A stretch of DNA of 64,000 bases from Tectiglobus sp965215755 (GCA_965215755.1 OZ244119.1:1860001-1924000); one strand, 5' to 3'. Positions 22,301-28,494 are shown, counted from the stretch's first letter. Notes: a model not told the origin generated them from the letters alone. Made by a program: numbers and translations.

Positions 22301-23122
22301 CCGTTGCTTGACCAAGGTGAGTCACTACTGATTACATACACCGCCACAATTGACGTGACGGCACCAGGAGGCGAGACACTTTACAACAACGTCGAAGTTC
22401 AAAGTGAGTCTGAGCCCAATGGAAATGGTCGTGACTACGAAACCGATGACCGAGCAGGGACGAACATTCTCGTTCTAAGTTCATCATTCCAATCATCACA
22501 ATCATATGGTGGCTTTGTCGACGATGAAGTATTCCTACCGCTGGTCACGCTCAATCCCTTCTTCAGCGGCACATCGGAATACGGTGCTCATGTAACGATA
22601 ACACTGCGAGACAATACTGGTGTCGTGATTGGCACTCAAGGTGTACTCGCCGACTCCGGTGGCAACTGGGTTGCAAACTTCCCGCTAACTCAGTTCGACA
22701 ACGAGTTTGATCGATCCATTGTCGAAAACTCTCTCATTGGCAACTCGCGTCTCTTCAATGATCCTCATAGCCTCTTTGACGATCAACAAGTTACTATGCT
22801 TGGAGGACAACTCGAAGCGCGTTACGTCAATGTTGGAGCAGTACTCAATGACAACCCCTATACCGTTGAGATCGTTCAGAACTTGCCGACATACAATGCC
22901 GGCTTGGACAACTCATTCAATGCGCGCGTCTACTTTACGCCTGTAACAACAAATGAGGTCTTCAGTCACGAGAACTCGCTCGATATCAATAGGGTCTTCG
23001 AAGATCGAGCCGAGTTTGCGCTTGATACGATGTATGAAGCTGCCCTCAGTCCTTTAGGGCTCGGGGGGAATCGTTTCACCGATGAATTCTTGTCAACAGC
23101 TGGATCTCCAACCGGCAGATAG
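10361..23122 (+). CDS. Giant DUF11-repeat surface protein with LEPR-XLL-like N-terminus
   Basis: A 4253-residue acidic protein, very rich in Asp, Asn, Thr and Gly, in which I noticed no cysteine. The first 25 residues hold LEERLLLTAEP at 13-23, a close variant of the LEPR-XLL motif found at the start of many giant secreted proteins; there is no Sec signal core. From about residue 200 the protein is a chain of roughly 24 Ig-like modules of the DUF11/TIGR01451 type. Two types alternate: one with GDxxTYTLTIDHT and LLADPNLxLVGGSV, the other with IAETG, IGExVTF and LPEGT. Residues 1413-2967 are five nearly identical 311-residue units. The last 220 residues are a distinct C-terminal domain without LPXTG, PEP-CTERM or RTX repeats. 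Likely an exported adhesin or surface layer component served by the adjacent export genes. Confidence 0.88.
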   Translation: MLLRKLDVPFVRLEERLLLTAEPTATIAGPADGTADLGGQFQATITFDNTHASDVGYGPYVDLILPSGIDGDDTPLDQSDDDGISFNGATFLGIPLVSTEIIFDAAGEALHPYAVDNTGSPLTINGTPGDTLVVLQLPFGSFAPDQTPADIVVDLTMSEDADLTQPLDLTVNGGFQFGGDALDNPGADPSIVGSSATTQVEPIVMDFEKIYIGPEDETATGPNYTRFYELQVDIADGQTVDNVVIEDFLPNNIIPIGHQLVTGTPGSVVFSNGTGTATNGNVFTADFGSITGAAGLDAVIRIEYYVPDVDADGNRIIDINSGDDATVTNDGRATGDFVPNDSRDPLTALVDDDLAIDHTLEAASIVVQKSSSLDTDNAAPGLSPGDVIEYTLEIQVSDYFAFENIFLDDVMSDGQRLDLALTGNPTLTLNEAGQAPINLTFTPGAAIGGAVNFSHVVNSPGTGETFMRFDLSKALRDNGHDDQLVGGLAQNPANNLGATTATITYYTVVQDAYTDQFPSGEQQVGQGDRLSNSVDITGDVLNNATLLPTGQTESDDSNEALQIQTGSVSKSIYAINGNTGFGDLDIAAGDDVTFRLQYALPLSSVEDLRLVDFLPLPVFDATLPDQSSAGLTFNDILSNAAPAAGEAHFHTSDSFRALFGATPNVTVDATSNSLTFDYGDHDNDPEQASTIDVLFTVRVADADFADNLQLTNQVTVFEGNTQNEATSDDGIIQFTYEQAELSITKGVIASDHADAVLDSAAGPVNFSSPGSSGYRGDSSFNSTDLAATPVNANISGIDAGDTISFAIVVENTGTLDRGAFDVVIRDTLPTGFAIPGTASGLNLSVTDANGATINHVDVGGGLFDPAGGIELVDPSATQGSLASSEEGAAGANIVIITYDLIAEQSVEPQQVLTNIATVTNYASREGGTDHVPGDDLSDDATATTLAPTIRKDIISTNHAGTSGTDVTIGEEVTYHVTVTLPEGTTEDVVITDLIPVSNPGTLQIISANVFAIDGAITGSPLNVTDPGTGPNGATFNFGDLVNTDTNNATSEEIVIEVVARVGADSGPTADGVTNDGDTLVNTGRLNYTDANDNAQQIEGTASIDVIEPDLNINKVGNPVLVDGSDFVDYTITINHDAASNANAYDIVITDLLADVDLTLVDGTVVLGGSAAGSATITAGNSGEGTVGVTATQIDLGQTLTVSFRAQVAPDVVPGDIIPNTADLSYDTLPTSLGGSEPVDREYGESDTEEVTVVAPGLTKTVLNATDTISETGDGEHTNGVEDLVIGEQITYEIVITVPEGESNLILTDNLPSSNGVLSYVSHTILPYGSNITAGAPTVQINDAALSDGHDDQIIFDFGSVTNTPDGTSNASDLITVQITALVENVAANQDGDLLTNNARLDYDNGFVTASADVEIVEPELQIDKAISSPTADAGDILTYTLTIDHTGASTATAFDVAITDLLADPNLQLVGGSVNVTGIASAFTINPQAPDGFIVNIDQVDQGETLVITYDALVLDSAVFGAEGDNTASVNWDSNPSDDPSDPSRSPTTPPEDSETVVYATPTFVKSVLTGSTTIAETGSAENDAGLVDLVIGEEVTFALTITLPEGTSDITLTDNLPPGLTYVSSVIDTMNAQVTSSNGFVQGSNAPTSFGPNQVVYDFGTIVNTGSPNDGTQQIIVHVTAVANEHVGNVNDADLVNAARMTYTSEDPSGAPITVNLDDDATVEIVEPELQIDKAISSPTADAGDILTYTLTIDHTGASTATAFDVAITDLLADPNLQLVGGSVNVTGIASAFTINPQAPDGFIVNIDQVDQGETLVITYDALVLDSAVFGAEGDNTASVNWDSNPSDDPSDPSRSPTTPPEDSETVVYATPTFVKSVLTGSTTIAETGSAENDAGLVDLVIGEEVTFALTITVPEGTSDITLTDNLPPGLTYVSSVIDTMNAQVTSSNGFVQGSNAPTSFGPNQVVYDFGTIVNTGSPNDGTQQIIVHVTAVANEHVGNVNDADLVNAARMTYTSEDPSGAPITVNLDDDATVEIVEPELQIDKAISSPTADAGDILTYTLTIDHTGASTATAFDVAITDLLADPNLQLVGGSVNVTGIASAFTINPQAPDGFIVNIDQVDQGETLVITYDALVLDSAVFGAEGDNTASVNWDSNPSDDPSDPSRSPTTPPEDSETVVYATPTFVKSVLTGSTTIAETGSAENDAGLVDLVIGEEVTFALTITVPEGTSDITLTDNLPPGLTYVSSVIDTMNAQVTSSNGFVQGSNAPTSFGPNQVVYDFGTIVNTGSPNDGTQQIIVHVTAVANEHVGNVNDADLVNAARMTYTSEDPSGAPITVNLDDDATVEIVEPELQIDKAISSPTADAGDILTYTLTIDHTGASTATAFDVAITDLLADPNLQLVGGSVNVTGIASAFTINPQAPDGFIVNIDQVDQGETLVITYDALVLDSAVFGAEGDNTASVNWDSNPSDDPSDPSRSPTTPPEDSETVVYATPTFVKSVLTGSTTIAETGSAENDAGLVDLVIGEEVTFALTITLPEGTSDITLTDNLPPGLTYVSSVIDTMNAQVTSSNGFVQGSNAPTSFGPNQVVYDFGTIVNTGSPNDGTQQIIVHVTAVANEHVGNVNDADLVNAARMTYTSEDPSGAPITVNLDDDATVEIVEPELQIDKAISSPTADAGDILTYTLTIDHTGASTATAFDVAITDLLADPNLQLVGGSVNVTGIASAFTINPQAPDGFIVNIDQVDQGETLVITYDALVLDSAVFGAEGDNTASVNWDSNPSDDPSDPSRSPTTPPEDSETVVYATPTFVKSVLTGSTTIAETGSAENDAGLVDLVIGEEVTFALTITLPEGTSDITLTDNLPPGLTYVSSVIDTMNAQVTSSNGFVQGSNAPTSFGPNQVVYDFGTIVNTGSPNDGTQQIIVHVTAVANEHVGNVNDADLVNAARMTYTSEDPSGAPITVNLDDDATVEIVEPELQISKTASAEAFEPGETVTYTIVLDHTGASTATAFDIAISDLINDPDLDLVAGSVTVTHSSLGNLTLTPGVVTSGNSGGDTDVALALSSLDQSDIVTITYQATIDPGATRGDNFENSVDVNWDSNPNPGPSSGGTDTSTEQVFAAPSIVKTVLSTNDSDTGSGQFDPSITDVSLGETVIYQLEITLPEMLNENLVITDSTPDVPGVLNLISGRVVSIGAGMTGSSIAAGSVIAATDTDADPYGDQITFNFGDITNPFDGSLGADDVIVIEITAEVPIEGSNIADVDIVNNASLTVDLDGRTFSDNDNAVVEVVEPVLTIDKAANVVSADAGDIVTYTLTIDHDPTSSAVARDVVIIDLLGGTTDHLELVGGSVNVSGTAASPSITFPTADGFQIDISQVELNETVTVTYQARLLDTAVLGTSAPNTADLSWDGTTGPDGRTDTDDDGASVNVDAPLSFDKGIVATSLAETGTLAYPVDFDDVSIGETVTYHLTATLAEGTDNVVIEDQLPFTNGILSVVSSRVVSIGSDITTQFLNVGDAGTPSDAQLGDSLQDHVRFDFGTVVNVGDNDSDVGDQIVVEIVALVEDLTPENVRGDVLTNTGTLTTNTGVLTDTADVEIIEPELSIAKSVSATAANAGDTITYTLVVSHDGISNAPAYDLVVEDLLSDPALNLVPASINVSGASGGFSLTGGPGEVRVELPRLLESETATITFDVVIGNNAVIGTDLPNTATLDYDSASGPGGRDGSDQDDEDVHVDPTIIVGSDPIEFNKTIVASSLIETGTGAYPLDYDQLAIGETVTYHLTAALAEGTDTIVIEDQLPFTNGILSVESSRVVSYGANITTQFLNVGDSGVETDQQLGDGFNDNVVFNFGTVVNAGDNVRDANDLIVVEIVARVVDVPENTGGDVLTNNASLTSNTGTLNDTADVEVVEPEVVVTKTAANSALFVTETQTFTLFVENSGNGPAYNVEIEDTLPAGMTLNGIPTVTGGPAVTINPPTGNGFSIDVPLLDQGESLLITYTATIDVTAPGGETLYNNVEVQSESEPNGNGRDYETDDRAGTNILVLSSSFQSSQSYGGFVDDEVFLPLVTLNPFFSGTSEYGAHVTITLRDNTGVVIGTQGVLADSGGNWVANFPLTQFDNEFDRSIVENSLIGNSRLFNDPHSLFDDQQVTMLGGQLEARYVNVGAVLNDNPYTVEIVQNLPTYNAGLDNSFNARVYFTPVTTNEVFSHENSLDINRVFEDRAEFALDTMYEAALSPLGLGGNRFTDEFLSTAGSPTGR
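14597..19261 (+). repeat. Five tandem 933-bp coding repeats (311 aa each)
   Basis: Units start at 14597, 15530, 16463, 17396 and 18329, each opening with GTCGAGATCGTTGAGCCTGA; a sixth copy of the opening at 19262 breaks off after about 30 bp. The copies are nearly identical in DNA as well as protein. Silent variants show a mosaic. Units 1 and 5 share one form of the 3' half (GATACAATG, GGAACTCAG, GACGACGCC), while units 2-4 share another (GACACAATG, GGCACCCAG, GACGATGCA). Each unit encodes one module of each of the two alternating types. The pattern is expected from recent unequal crossing-over and gene conversion. Confidence 0.97.
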
Positions 23123-23136
23123 TAGGTCTCGAATGC

Positions 23137-23189
23137 GCCAGATGAATGAACCGGATAGCGTCTTGCCTATCCAAGTTGATTCATCTGGC
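23137..23189 (+). terminator. Large hairpin just after the giant gene, probable terminator
   Basis: GCCAGATGAATGAA pairs with TTGATTCATCTGGC at 13 of 14 positions. An inner perfect stem GGATAG/CTATCC closes an 8-nt loop. It starts 15 bp after the stop codon of the giant gene. A T-tract is missing, so termination by a purely intrinsic mechanism is uncertain; it could instead stabilise the mRNA 3' end. Confidence 0.5.
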
Positions 23190-23292
23190 AACGCCGGAGT
23201 AATTCCGGGCTAGGGCACCAGAGTAACAGTCGGCAACTCGTTATGATATCACTTGAAGTATGAAGGCCCCTTCGCGAATAGGCTTTCACGCT

Positions 23293-24747
23293 TTATCGTT
23301 TTGGCCGGGTATTCAGTTGGACGGCTGTGCCTTGCGTGTTTTTAATTGCTTCAGGCTGTAGCTGTCGCCGTTCATTTCCAAGATTTGGAGATGATGTGTC
23401 AGGCGATCGAGGAGTGCCCCGGTGACCTGTGGGTAACTGCAGAATTCGTTGGATTCGCTGCTCGAGCTTGAGAATAGCTGCCAGTTTATCTTCAAAGTGA
23501 TCCCCTACGTCATAGTGCCTAGTGGACCTTGCTTGTTGGGCCTCAGTGGTGTGGTTGAGAATGTAGCCTAAGTATTCTCGGCTCACACCTGATTGAGCCA
23601 TCAAAGTGGTGGCTGTGCGTCGCAAATCATGTGGTGAGAGCGGTCCTAGGCGCGCATCGGACTGTCGATGTTTGTCAATTGCTTTGATTGTTCTGTTCAT
23701 TGCGCGAGTGACTGCGTCCGGCCTGATCGCAGCGACTTTTTCGTGTGAAGGGAATACAAACTCTGATCCACCGGCGAGATGGTGAGCCTCTTGGATCAGC
23801 GCAACGGCTGTGGGCGATAACGGTACAATGTGATCACCCATTTTATTCTTGACGCGTGCGACTGGTATCACCCAGCGCGGTTGCGCACGGTCGAGCAAGA
23901 ATTCCGACTTCTTGGCGAGTATCAGTTCACTTCTTCTGGCAGCCGTGAGTAAGTACAACTTTAGTGCAATTGCCATTGCATTGCCGATAGGTCGCCCTCT
24001 CGCTCCTTCTGCCGGAGTCGGTTTCCAGTCCGCGAGTGCATCGAGATGTGTCCAAAAAACTACTAGTCCTTCGTTGGAAAGATGGCGCAACGATGCACGC
24101 TCTTTGCCAACCTTCCGCAAGCGGGCTGCTGGATTGAAACTTACTAGTCCAGCATCAACGGACCAGTTGAGGATGCGATTGAACAACGCGACCACCCGGT
24201 TGGACTCTGTTGGTCCAGAATTCTGATTCAAATCGTCTCTGATAGACGCGAAATCTTTCCTTTCCAATTGGTTGATCGGGACTTGTCCAATTCTTGCAGC
24301 GAGATGTCGATAATATCGCTTCTCTTCATGCTCCCATGACCGCAGTTTTGGTTTTGCCCAACGTTCCAACCACTGATTGAATAGCTCGCCGAACTGAGGA
24401 GCAACGCTCTTGGACGGAGGTGACGTTTGCACGACAAGTTGTCCTTCCATAATGTTACTACGCAAGGAGGCCAAATAGTCGGCGGCTGAGATACGCGCTG
24501 TTCTCAATGTCAAGATAGGTAATCGGCTGAACCCGGTTGGTTTCCGGTAAAACCCGATGGTCTTGCGACGTAATCTAGTTTCACTGGGTTGTCGCCATGT
24601 AACAGACCATGATGCCGAGCCAGAGGGTGAGGCCCTTAGCGTCAATCCAGTCATTTTGCCGTCTCGGAGTTCAATGCGGCGGTTGAGCTTCTTTGCACGC
24701 TCGATGGCAAGTTTGATGTCTATATCTTCGAGTTTGCGATTTGCCAT
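23293..24747 (-). CDS. Tyrosine-family site-specific integrase
   Basis: A 484-residue phage-type integrase. An N-terminal arm-binding region is followed by a SAM-like core-binding domain (about 125-215). The catalytic domain shows the first arginine in LTAARRSEL, the box HDLRRTATTLMAQSGV, the following His in NHTTEAQ and the nucleophile Tyr in RSTRHYDVGD. All catalytic residues are therefore present. The ATG is preceded by AAGGAG at a good distance. It lies 214 bp from the tRNA-Ala 3' fragment at 24961-25005, which is a natural attachment site for this family. An element extending to the left from that site, including the giant-protein locus, is the simplest reading. Confidence 0.92.
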   Translation of the reverse strand: MANRKLEDIDIKLAIERAKKLNRRIELRDGKMTGLTLRASPSGSASWSVTWRQPSETRLRRKTIGFYRKPTGFSRLPILTLRTARISAADYLASLRSNIMEGQLVVQTSPPSKSVAPQFGELFNQWLERWAKPKLRSWEHEEKRYYRHLAARIGQVPINQLERKDFASIRDDLNQNSGPTESNRVVALFNRILNWSVDAGLVSFNPAARLRKVGKERASLRHLSNEGLVVFWTHLDALADWKPTPAEGARGRPIGNAMAIALKLYLLTAARRSELILAKKSEFLLDRAQPRWVIPVARVKNKMGDHIVPLSPTAVALIQEAHHLAGGSEFVFPSHEKVAAIRPDAVTRAMNRTIKAIDKHRQSDARLGPLSPHDLRRTATTLMAQSGVSREYLGYILNHTTEAQQARSTRHYDVGDHFEDKLAAILKLEQRIQRILQLPTGHRGTPRSPDTSSPNLGNERRQLQPEAIKNTQGTAVQLNTRPKR

Positions 24748-24778
24748 TTCTCTGCTCCTTGGTTTGACAGAGAACTTG

Positions 24779-26545
24779 CTATGGCATCGCTACCAGACGG
24801 GTAACCCCTGGGTAACATTTCCCCTTCGACTGGTAGCGAACAAATGCGGACAACGGCGTATGCAACCGGATGGCTAACATTATGAACTTATTCACAGAAT
24901 TTTTCTGACTGGTGTCCGTATCGGTCCATTCAAGTTCGCTACTGTTTGGCCCTTTGCAGAATGGCATTGTAGAGGTCAGGGGTTCGATTCCCCTCGGCTC
25001 CACCATCTTGAAATCCTCCTTGCAAATGTCGCCTAACACCTTGAATGGTAAGGATGTTTTTGGTGTTCGATAACCGTCTTTTCGGCTGTAGGCCAGACGT
25101 TCCGAAAACGCCAATCTGAGAACCGTTCTCTTCATCGCAAAATCACCTGAATCCCATATTCTTCGGGGGTTTTGTAGGAAGGTGATGGCGTGTTCGATAG
25201 ACTCCTCGAAGCTGTGCTTCGGTTTGGACTGATTTCGCAGCCGATCGGAGATGCTCAACTTCTTTTGCTGCAATTGTTCAATCTTCGTTTCGTAGGCAGT
25301 GATGACGGTCGTGTTTGATGTTTCGACGATGCGTTGGACCAACTCATCGATATCCGTATCAAGGGCTTTAAGTTCGCGCTTGAGGCCGACTGTCACTTGT
25401 TGAAGTTGTTCGCCGCGCTCACTCCAGGCATCTTTGAACATGGCAATCGCGATATCAAAGAGTGCTTGTTTTGGCGTGATGGATTGAACCACTTCAGCAA
25501 ATCGGCCTTCGATCAAATCACGACGGATCGACTTGCGACGGCTTGGACATCCTCGCGTGTCGCAAAGGTAGTAAGGGTATTTTTTGGATTTGCCTCGTGA
25601 CCAGCAGGATGTGAATGGCTGGCCACAATCGTCGCATAGCACAAAGCCGCGCAACGGGAAATCGAGCCGAATATCTTTGCGATGTGGTGCGTTGGCCGTT
25701 CCCTCCCGACGTTGTTGAATTTTCTGGTAGGTGGCTAGGGAGATCAGTGGGTCGTGTTGACCTTGTCGCCAACTGATGTCCCAGTCTTTGAAGTCGACAT
25801 AGCCTGCGTAGATGGCGCGAGATAGAATGTCTGATACTTGCTGTTGCCGAACTTCGCCGCGCTCATTCTTGGGAAATTCCGGTTGGCTCTCTAGGAAGCG
25901 TTTTACTTCGGCCTGACTTTCGAAGCGACCGACAGCATAGCCTTCAAGAGCTTCTGTCACGATGGAGGCCAACGGTTCATCGTGAACGAGCTGCTTGCCA
26001 CCTCGGCTTGACGATGCGTAACGATAGCCAACGGGTGGTTTGAACACCCAATAGCCTTGCTCCATCCGGGCTTGCATTTTCTGACGAACCTGGCGTCCGT
26101 TTTGTTCACGTTCCAACTGCCCCTGGGCGGCCAGGACAGTTTCGATGAATTTGCCTTCCGGTGTGTCTTCAAACTTGAAGTTGAGGCATTCGCGTGTTGC
26201 GCCGCGTGCCGACATCTCGCGTTTGAGTTTGAGATGGAATTCAGTGTCACGCGCATATCGCTTCAAATCATCAAAGATCACGACGTAACTGTCGTCGGGT
26301 CGCGCATCCAAATAGGAAAGTAATGCCACCATGCCGGGGCGTTTCATGAAGTCACCGCCACCACTGACGTCATCCGGAAAGATTGCGTCGACTTGATAGC
26401 CGCGCTGCTGCGCATATTCGCGGCAACGATGTTCTTGGCTATCGAGGCCGCTACCTTCGGCACTTTGTTTTTTGCTCGAGACGCGGCAATAAATGACTGC
26501 GCGTCTGACTTGTTGATCGTGTTCAATTGATAGGGCGTGCTCCAT
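24779..26545 (-). CDS. Large serine recombinase whose C-terminus reads through a tRNA fragment
   Basis: A 588-residue recombinase. The resolvase-type catalytic domain starts at about residue 14 with YCRVSSKKQS (nucleophilic serine about 23) and includes the IFDDLKRYARD region. A Recombinase domain (GYWVFKPPVGYRY) and a zinc-ribbon (CDDCGQPFTSCW, then LCDTRGCPSRR) follow, then a coiled coil (about 375-435). The last 75 residues begin MVEPRGIEPLTSTMPF, which is antisense translation of the tRNA-Ala 3' end at 24961-25005, so this tail is probably an artefact of integration. The end lies only 31 bp before the integrase start. Confidence 0.9.
   Translation of the reverse strand: MEHALSIEHDQQVRRAVIYCRVSSKKQSAEGSGLDSQEHRCREYAQQRGYQVDAIFPDDVSGGGDFMKRPGMVALLSYLDARPDDSYVVIFDDLKRYARDTEFHLKLKREMSARGATRECLNFKFEDTPEGKFIETVLAAQGQLEREQNGRQVRQKMQARMEQGYWVFKPPVGYRYASSSRGGKQLVHDEPLASIVTEALEGYAVGRFESQAEVKRFLESQPEFPKNERGEVRQQQVSDILSRAIYAGYVDFKDWDISWRQGQHDPLISLATYQKIQQRREGTANAPHRKDIRLDFPLRGFVLCDDCGQPFTSCWSRGKSKKYPYYLCDTRGCPSRRKSIRRDLIEGRFAEVVQSITPKQALFDIAIAMFKDAWSERGEQLQQVTVGLKRELKALDTDIDELVQRIVETSNTTVITAYETKIEQLQQKKLSISDRLRNQSKPKHSFEESIEHAITFLQNPRRIWDSGDFAMKRTVLRLAFSERLAYSRKDGYRTPKTSLPFKVLGDICKEDFKMVEPRGIEPLTSTMPFCKGPNSSELEWTDTDTSQKNSVNKFIMLAIRLHTPLSAFVRYQSKGKCYPGVTRLVAMP
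24961..25005 (+). other. 3' fragment of tRNA-Ala(GGC), probable attachment site
   Basis: These 45 nt contain ATGGCAT (anticodon loop with GGC), a variable region, the T-arm GGGGTTCGATTCCCC and GGCTCCACCA, matching the 3' half of an alphaproteobacterial tRNA-Ala(GGC). Upstream sequence does not continue as a tRNA, so no intact gene is present. A lone 3' fragment is what a tRNA-targeting integrase leaves at the far end of an element. Orientation implies the element lies to the left. No second copy was found in the window. Confidence 0.8.
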
Positions 26546-26622
26546 ATCTCCTTTCCTTTCTTAGTTGTTGCGGCCGCCTATATCTGCCGTTGCGGGCAAA
26601 TGCGGTCGATGTTTTGTTTGGA

Positions 26623-26934
26623 TTAGCTTGATTGTACCACAGTGTCGGAATCCGGCAGAGGATTTTTCTCAAGCTTTTCATTGGCTTCGCCAAATTCCTG
26701 AATTGGGTGTACACCGTATCCAAGTTCTACGAAGGCAACGATGATGTTCCATAGAGTCTCCAGAAATTCCTGCTTTTGTTCTTCCGTCAGTTTCTCATTC
26801 TCGAGGAACTGCGCATAACGCTCCCAATCGACAGACACGATCCGTTTAGAGCCGTCATGAGACGCCGATCCACGCGATGTGTCGGTTGTCTTGCTGATAT
26901 TTTGATCGTTTGTCGTTTGGGAGGTCATGAGCAT
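26623..26934 (-). CDS. Hypothetical protein, 103 aa, next to recombinase
   Basis: A small soluble protein with a disordered Ser/Thr/Asp-rich N-terminus and a helical core containing SVDWERYAQFLENEKLTEEQ and FLETLWNIIVAFVELGYG. It ends 78 bp before the serine recombinase start and follows another hypothetical gene by 9 bp on the same strand, so it belongs to the operon. I do not recognise the family. The second ATG at 26928 is an equally possible start. Confidence 0.6.
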   Translation of the reverse strand: MLMTSQTTNDQNISKTTDTSRGSASHDGSKRIVSVDWERYAQFLENEKLTEEQKQEFLETLWNIIVAFVELGYGVHPIQEFGEANEKLEKNPLPDSDTVVQSS

Positions 26935-26943
26935 ACCAATACT

Positions 26944-27606
26944 TTAAGGCGCAGGGCGCTGGTTGGCGGCTTGACGGTTGCGAGCACCGCGTGATGTAGC
27001 AGTAGAGTTAGCGCCACGATCGTTGGACGCCTGGCTACGTTTGGTTCGTTCGGCATCAATCTGTGGACGATAGATATTCTCATCCAGCTCCTTGCCCCAA
27101 TCCAGCAATGGCTGCTCCTCGGTTTCTTCGAACACCTCACGCATTAATTTCTTGGCCATGGCGTCGGTGATGTCGTGCTGCCGGGCCAAGCTCTCGGCCT
27201 GATCAGCGAAGGCACGAAAGAAACAGAGCTTCTCGCCTTGCTCCATAATGTCTGATATCGCGATAGCAAGACTGTAGGCGTCATCATTCACTTGACTATT
27301 CAGATCACCGTCACGCTCTGCTAAGGCTTCACGCATCTGGTTCATGGTTTGACCGGTGCGTTCCTTAAACAGGTCCCTTAAGACAGTTTCCGCCCGGCTG
27401 ACATCCATCCGCTCGGAACGTGCCATGGCGTAGGCATAGTCACCAAGCTTGTCTTTGAATGATCCGCTTTTAAGGATTTCACGTTCAAGAATGCCGGTAA
27501 TGGCCATCGCTTCGTCAAACTGCGCATTGCTAAGCAAGCGCGCAGAAAAACTTTCTCGAATGCTAATTGGAGATTTATTGTTTTTTACTTGATTATTTTT
27601 GTTCAT
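26944..27606 (-). CDS. Hypothetical protein, 220 aa, paralogue of the next gene
   Basis: The start at ATG 27606 is chosen because GAAAGGAAACACC precedes it. The protein carries RESFSARLLSNAQFDEAMAI, ILEREILKSGSFKDKLGDYA and LFKERTGQTMNQMREAL, all mirrored in the neighbouring gene at 27742-28494. It is helical, charged and lacks membrane segments. The pair ends with the motif W-G-x-x-L-D-E-x-x-Y-R-P-Q-I-x-A-E shared by both. The function is unknown; its place in the coupling-protein operon suggests a role in element transfer or maintenance. Confidence 0.75.
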   Translation of the reverse strand: MNKNNQVKNNKSPISIRESFSARLLSNAQFDEAMAITGILEREILKSGSFKDKLGDYAYAMARSERMDVSRAETVLRDLFKERTGQTMNQMREALAERDGDLNSQVNDDAYSLAIAISDIMEQGEKLCFFRAFADQAESLARQHDITDAMAKKLMREVFEETEEQPLLDWGKELDENIYRPQIDAERTKRSQASNDRGANSTATSRGARNRQAANQRPAP

Positions 27607-27741
27607 GGTGTTTCCTTTCTTATTGTTTTGGAACAAAATACGAACATGCAGTAAATAGGAATTTACTCCTATTCTCAATATAAAACGACGTAATATTATT
27701 TCTTTTTATTTTACGAAACTCTTTGACGCCATTCGAATTCT

Positions 27742-28494
27742 CTAGCGGCGACGACGCGGTCTTGCGATTCCTGCATCGGTCAGATCTTGTTGCTTGGCTT
27801 CGGCGCGCGCTTGTTTCTCTGCTTCAATTTGCGGGCGGTAATATTGCTCATCCAGTGCTTCGCCCCATTCATAAAAGCGTGGTCCGTCTTCCGACTGTTC
27901 GGCGTCGAAAGTATCGGCCATCAGTTTTTTGGCGCCGTTGTCGGTGATGTTTAATTCTTCGGCGAGCGTCTGGGCCTTTTCGGCCAATGCGCGGTTGAAG
28001 GTAATCTTGTCGCCGTTTGCCATCATCACTTCCACTTCATGGCTGGCCATCAAGATTTGATCGCGGTCAGCGTCATCTAGCCGGTCTTCCCGTGCTTTCA
28101 GTTCTTCGCGCATTTGGTTCATGGTGCGCCCGGTTCGTTCCTTGAATAGATCGCGTATCGTTGTTTCGAGGCGTTTGGAATCCAGCTTTTCTGAGCGGGC
28201 CATGGCGTAGGAATAATCCTGTAGCTTGTCCTTGAACGATCCGGATTTATAGACTTCCCGCTCGAGGATTTGCGTGATTGCAATTGCTTCGTCGAATTGC
28301 GAATCGGTCAACAGTCTCCCGGAGAAACTTTCGCGTGCCTTTGCCAGAGAATCCCTCTCGGCTTCATCTGGATTGGATTTAGTTGGGAGAAGGGATGTTT
28401 GCTCTGCTGCACTATTGGCTTTGGGCATTGCCGGATGCCCTTGAGCCGGATGCATAGAATTGCCTTGAGTTTCCAAATCGTTGGTTGTCGACAT
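27742..28494 (-). CDS. Hypothetical protein, 250 aa, paralogue of the preceding one
   Basis: Shares the whole core with the 220-aa protein: SFSGRLLTDSQFDEAIAI, ILEREVYKSGSFKDKLQDY and LFKERTGRTMNQMREEL. The shared GSFKDKL, AMARSE and FKERTG blocks show descent from one gene by tandem duplication. The N-terminal 45 residues are low-complexity and the C-terminus is basic (RPRRRR). AAGGAAG precedes the ATG. It is 26 bp after the upstream gene in the same operon. No known domain is recognised. Confidence 0.78.
   Translation of the reverse strand: MSTTNDLETQGNSMHPAQGHPAMPKANSAAEQTSLLPTKSNPDEAERDSLAKARESFSGRLLTDSQFDEAIAITQILEREVYKSGSFKDKLQDYSYAMARSEKLDSKRLETTIRDLFKERTGRTMNQMREELKAREDRLDDADRDQILMASHEVEVMMANGDKITFNRALAEKAQTLAEELNITDNGAKKLMADTFDAEQSEDGPRFYEWGEALDEQYYRPQIEAEKQARAEAKQQDLTDAGIARPRRRR

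Noticed and set aside
10361..23122. RTX toxin or classical type I substrate for the giant protein
   Set aside because: No GGxGxD nonapeptide repeats, and no ABC transporter gene beside it.
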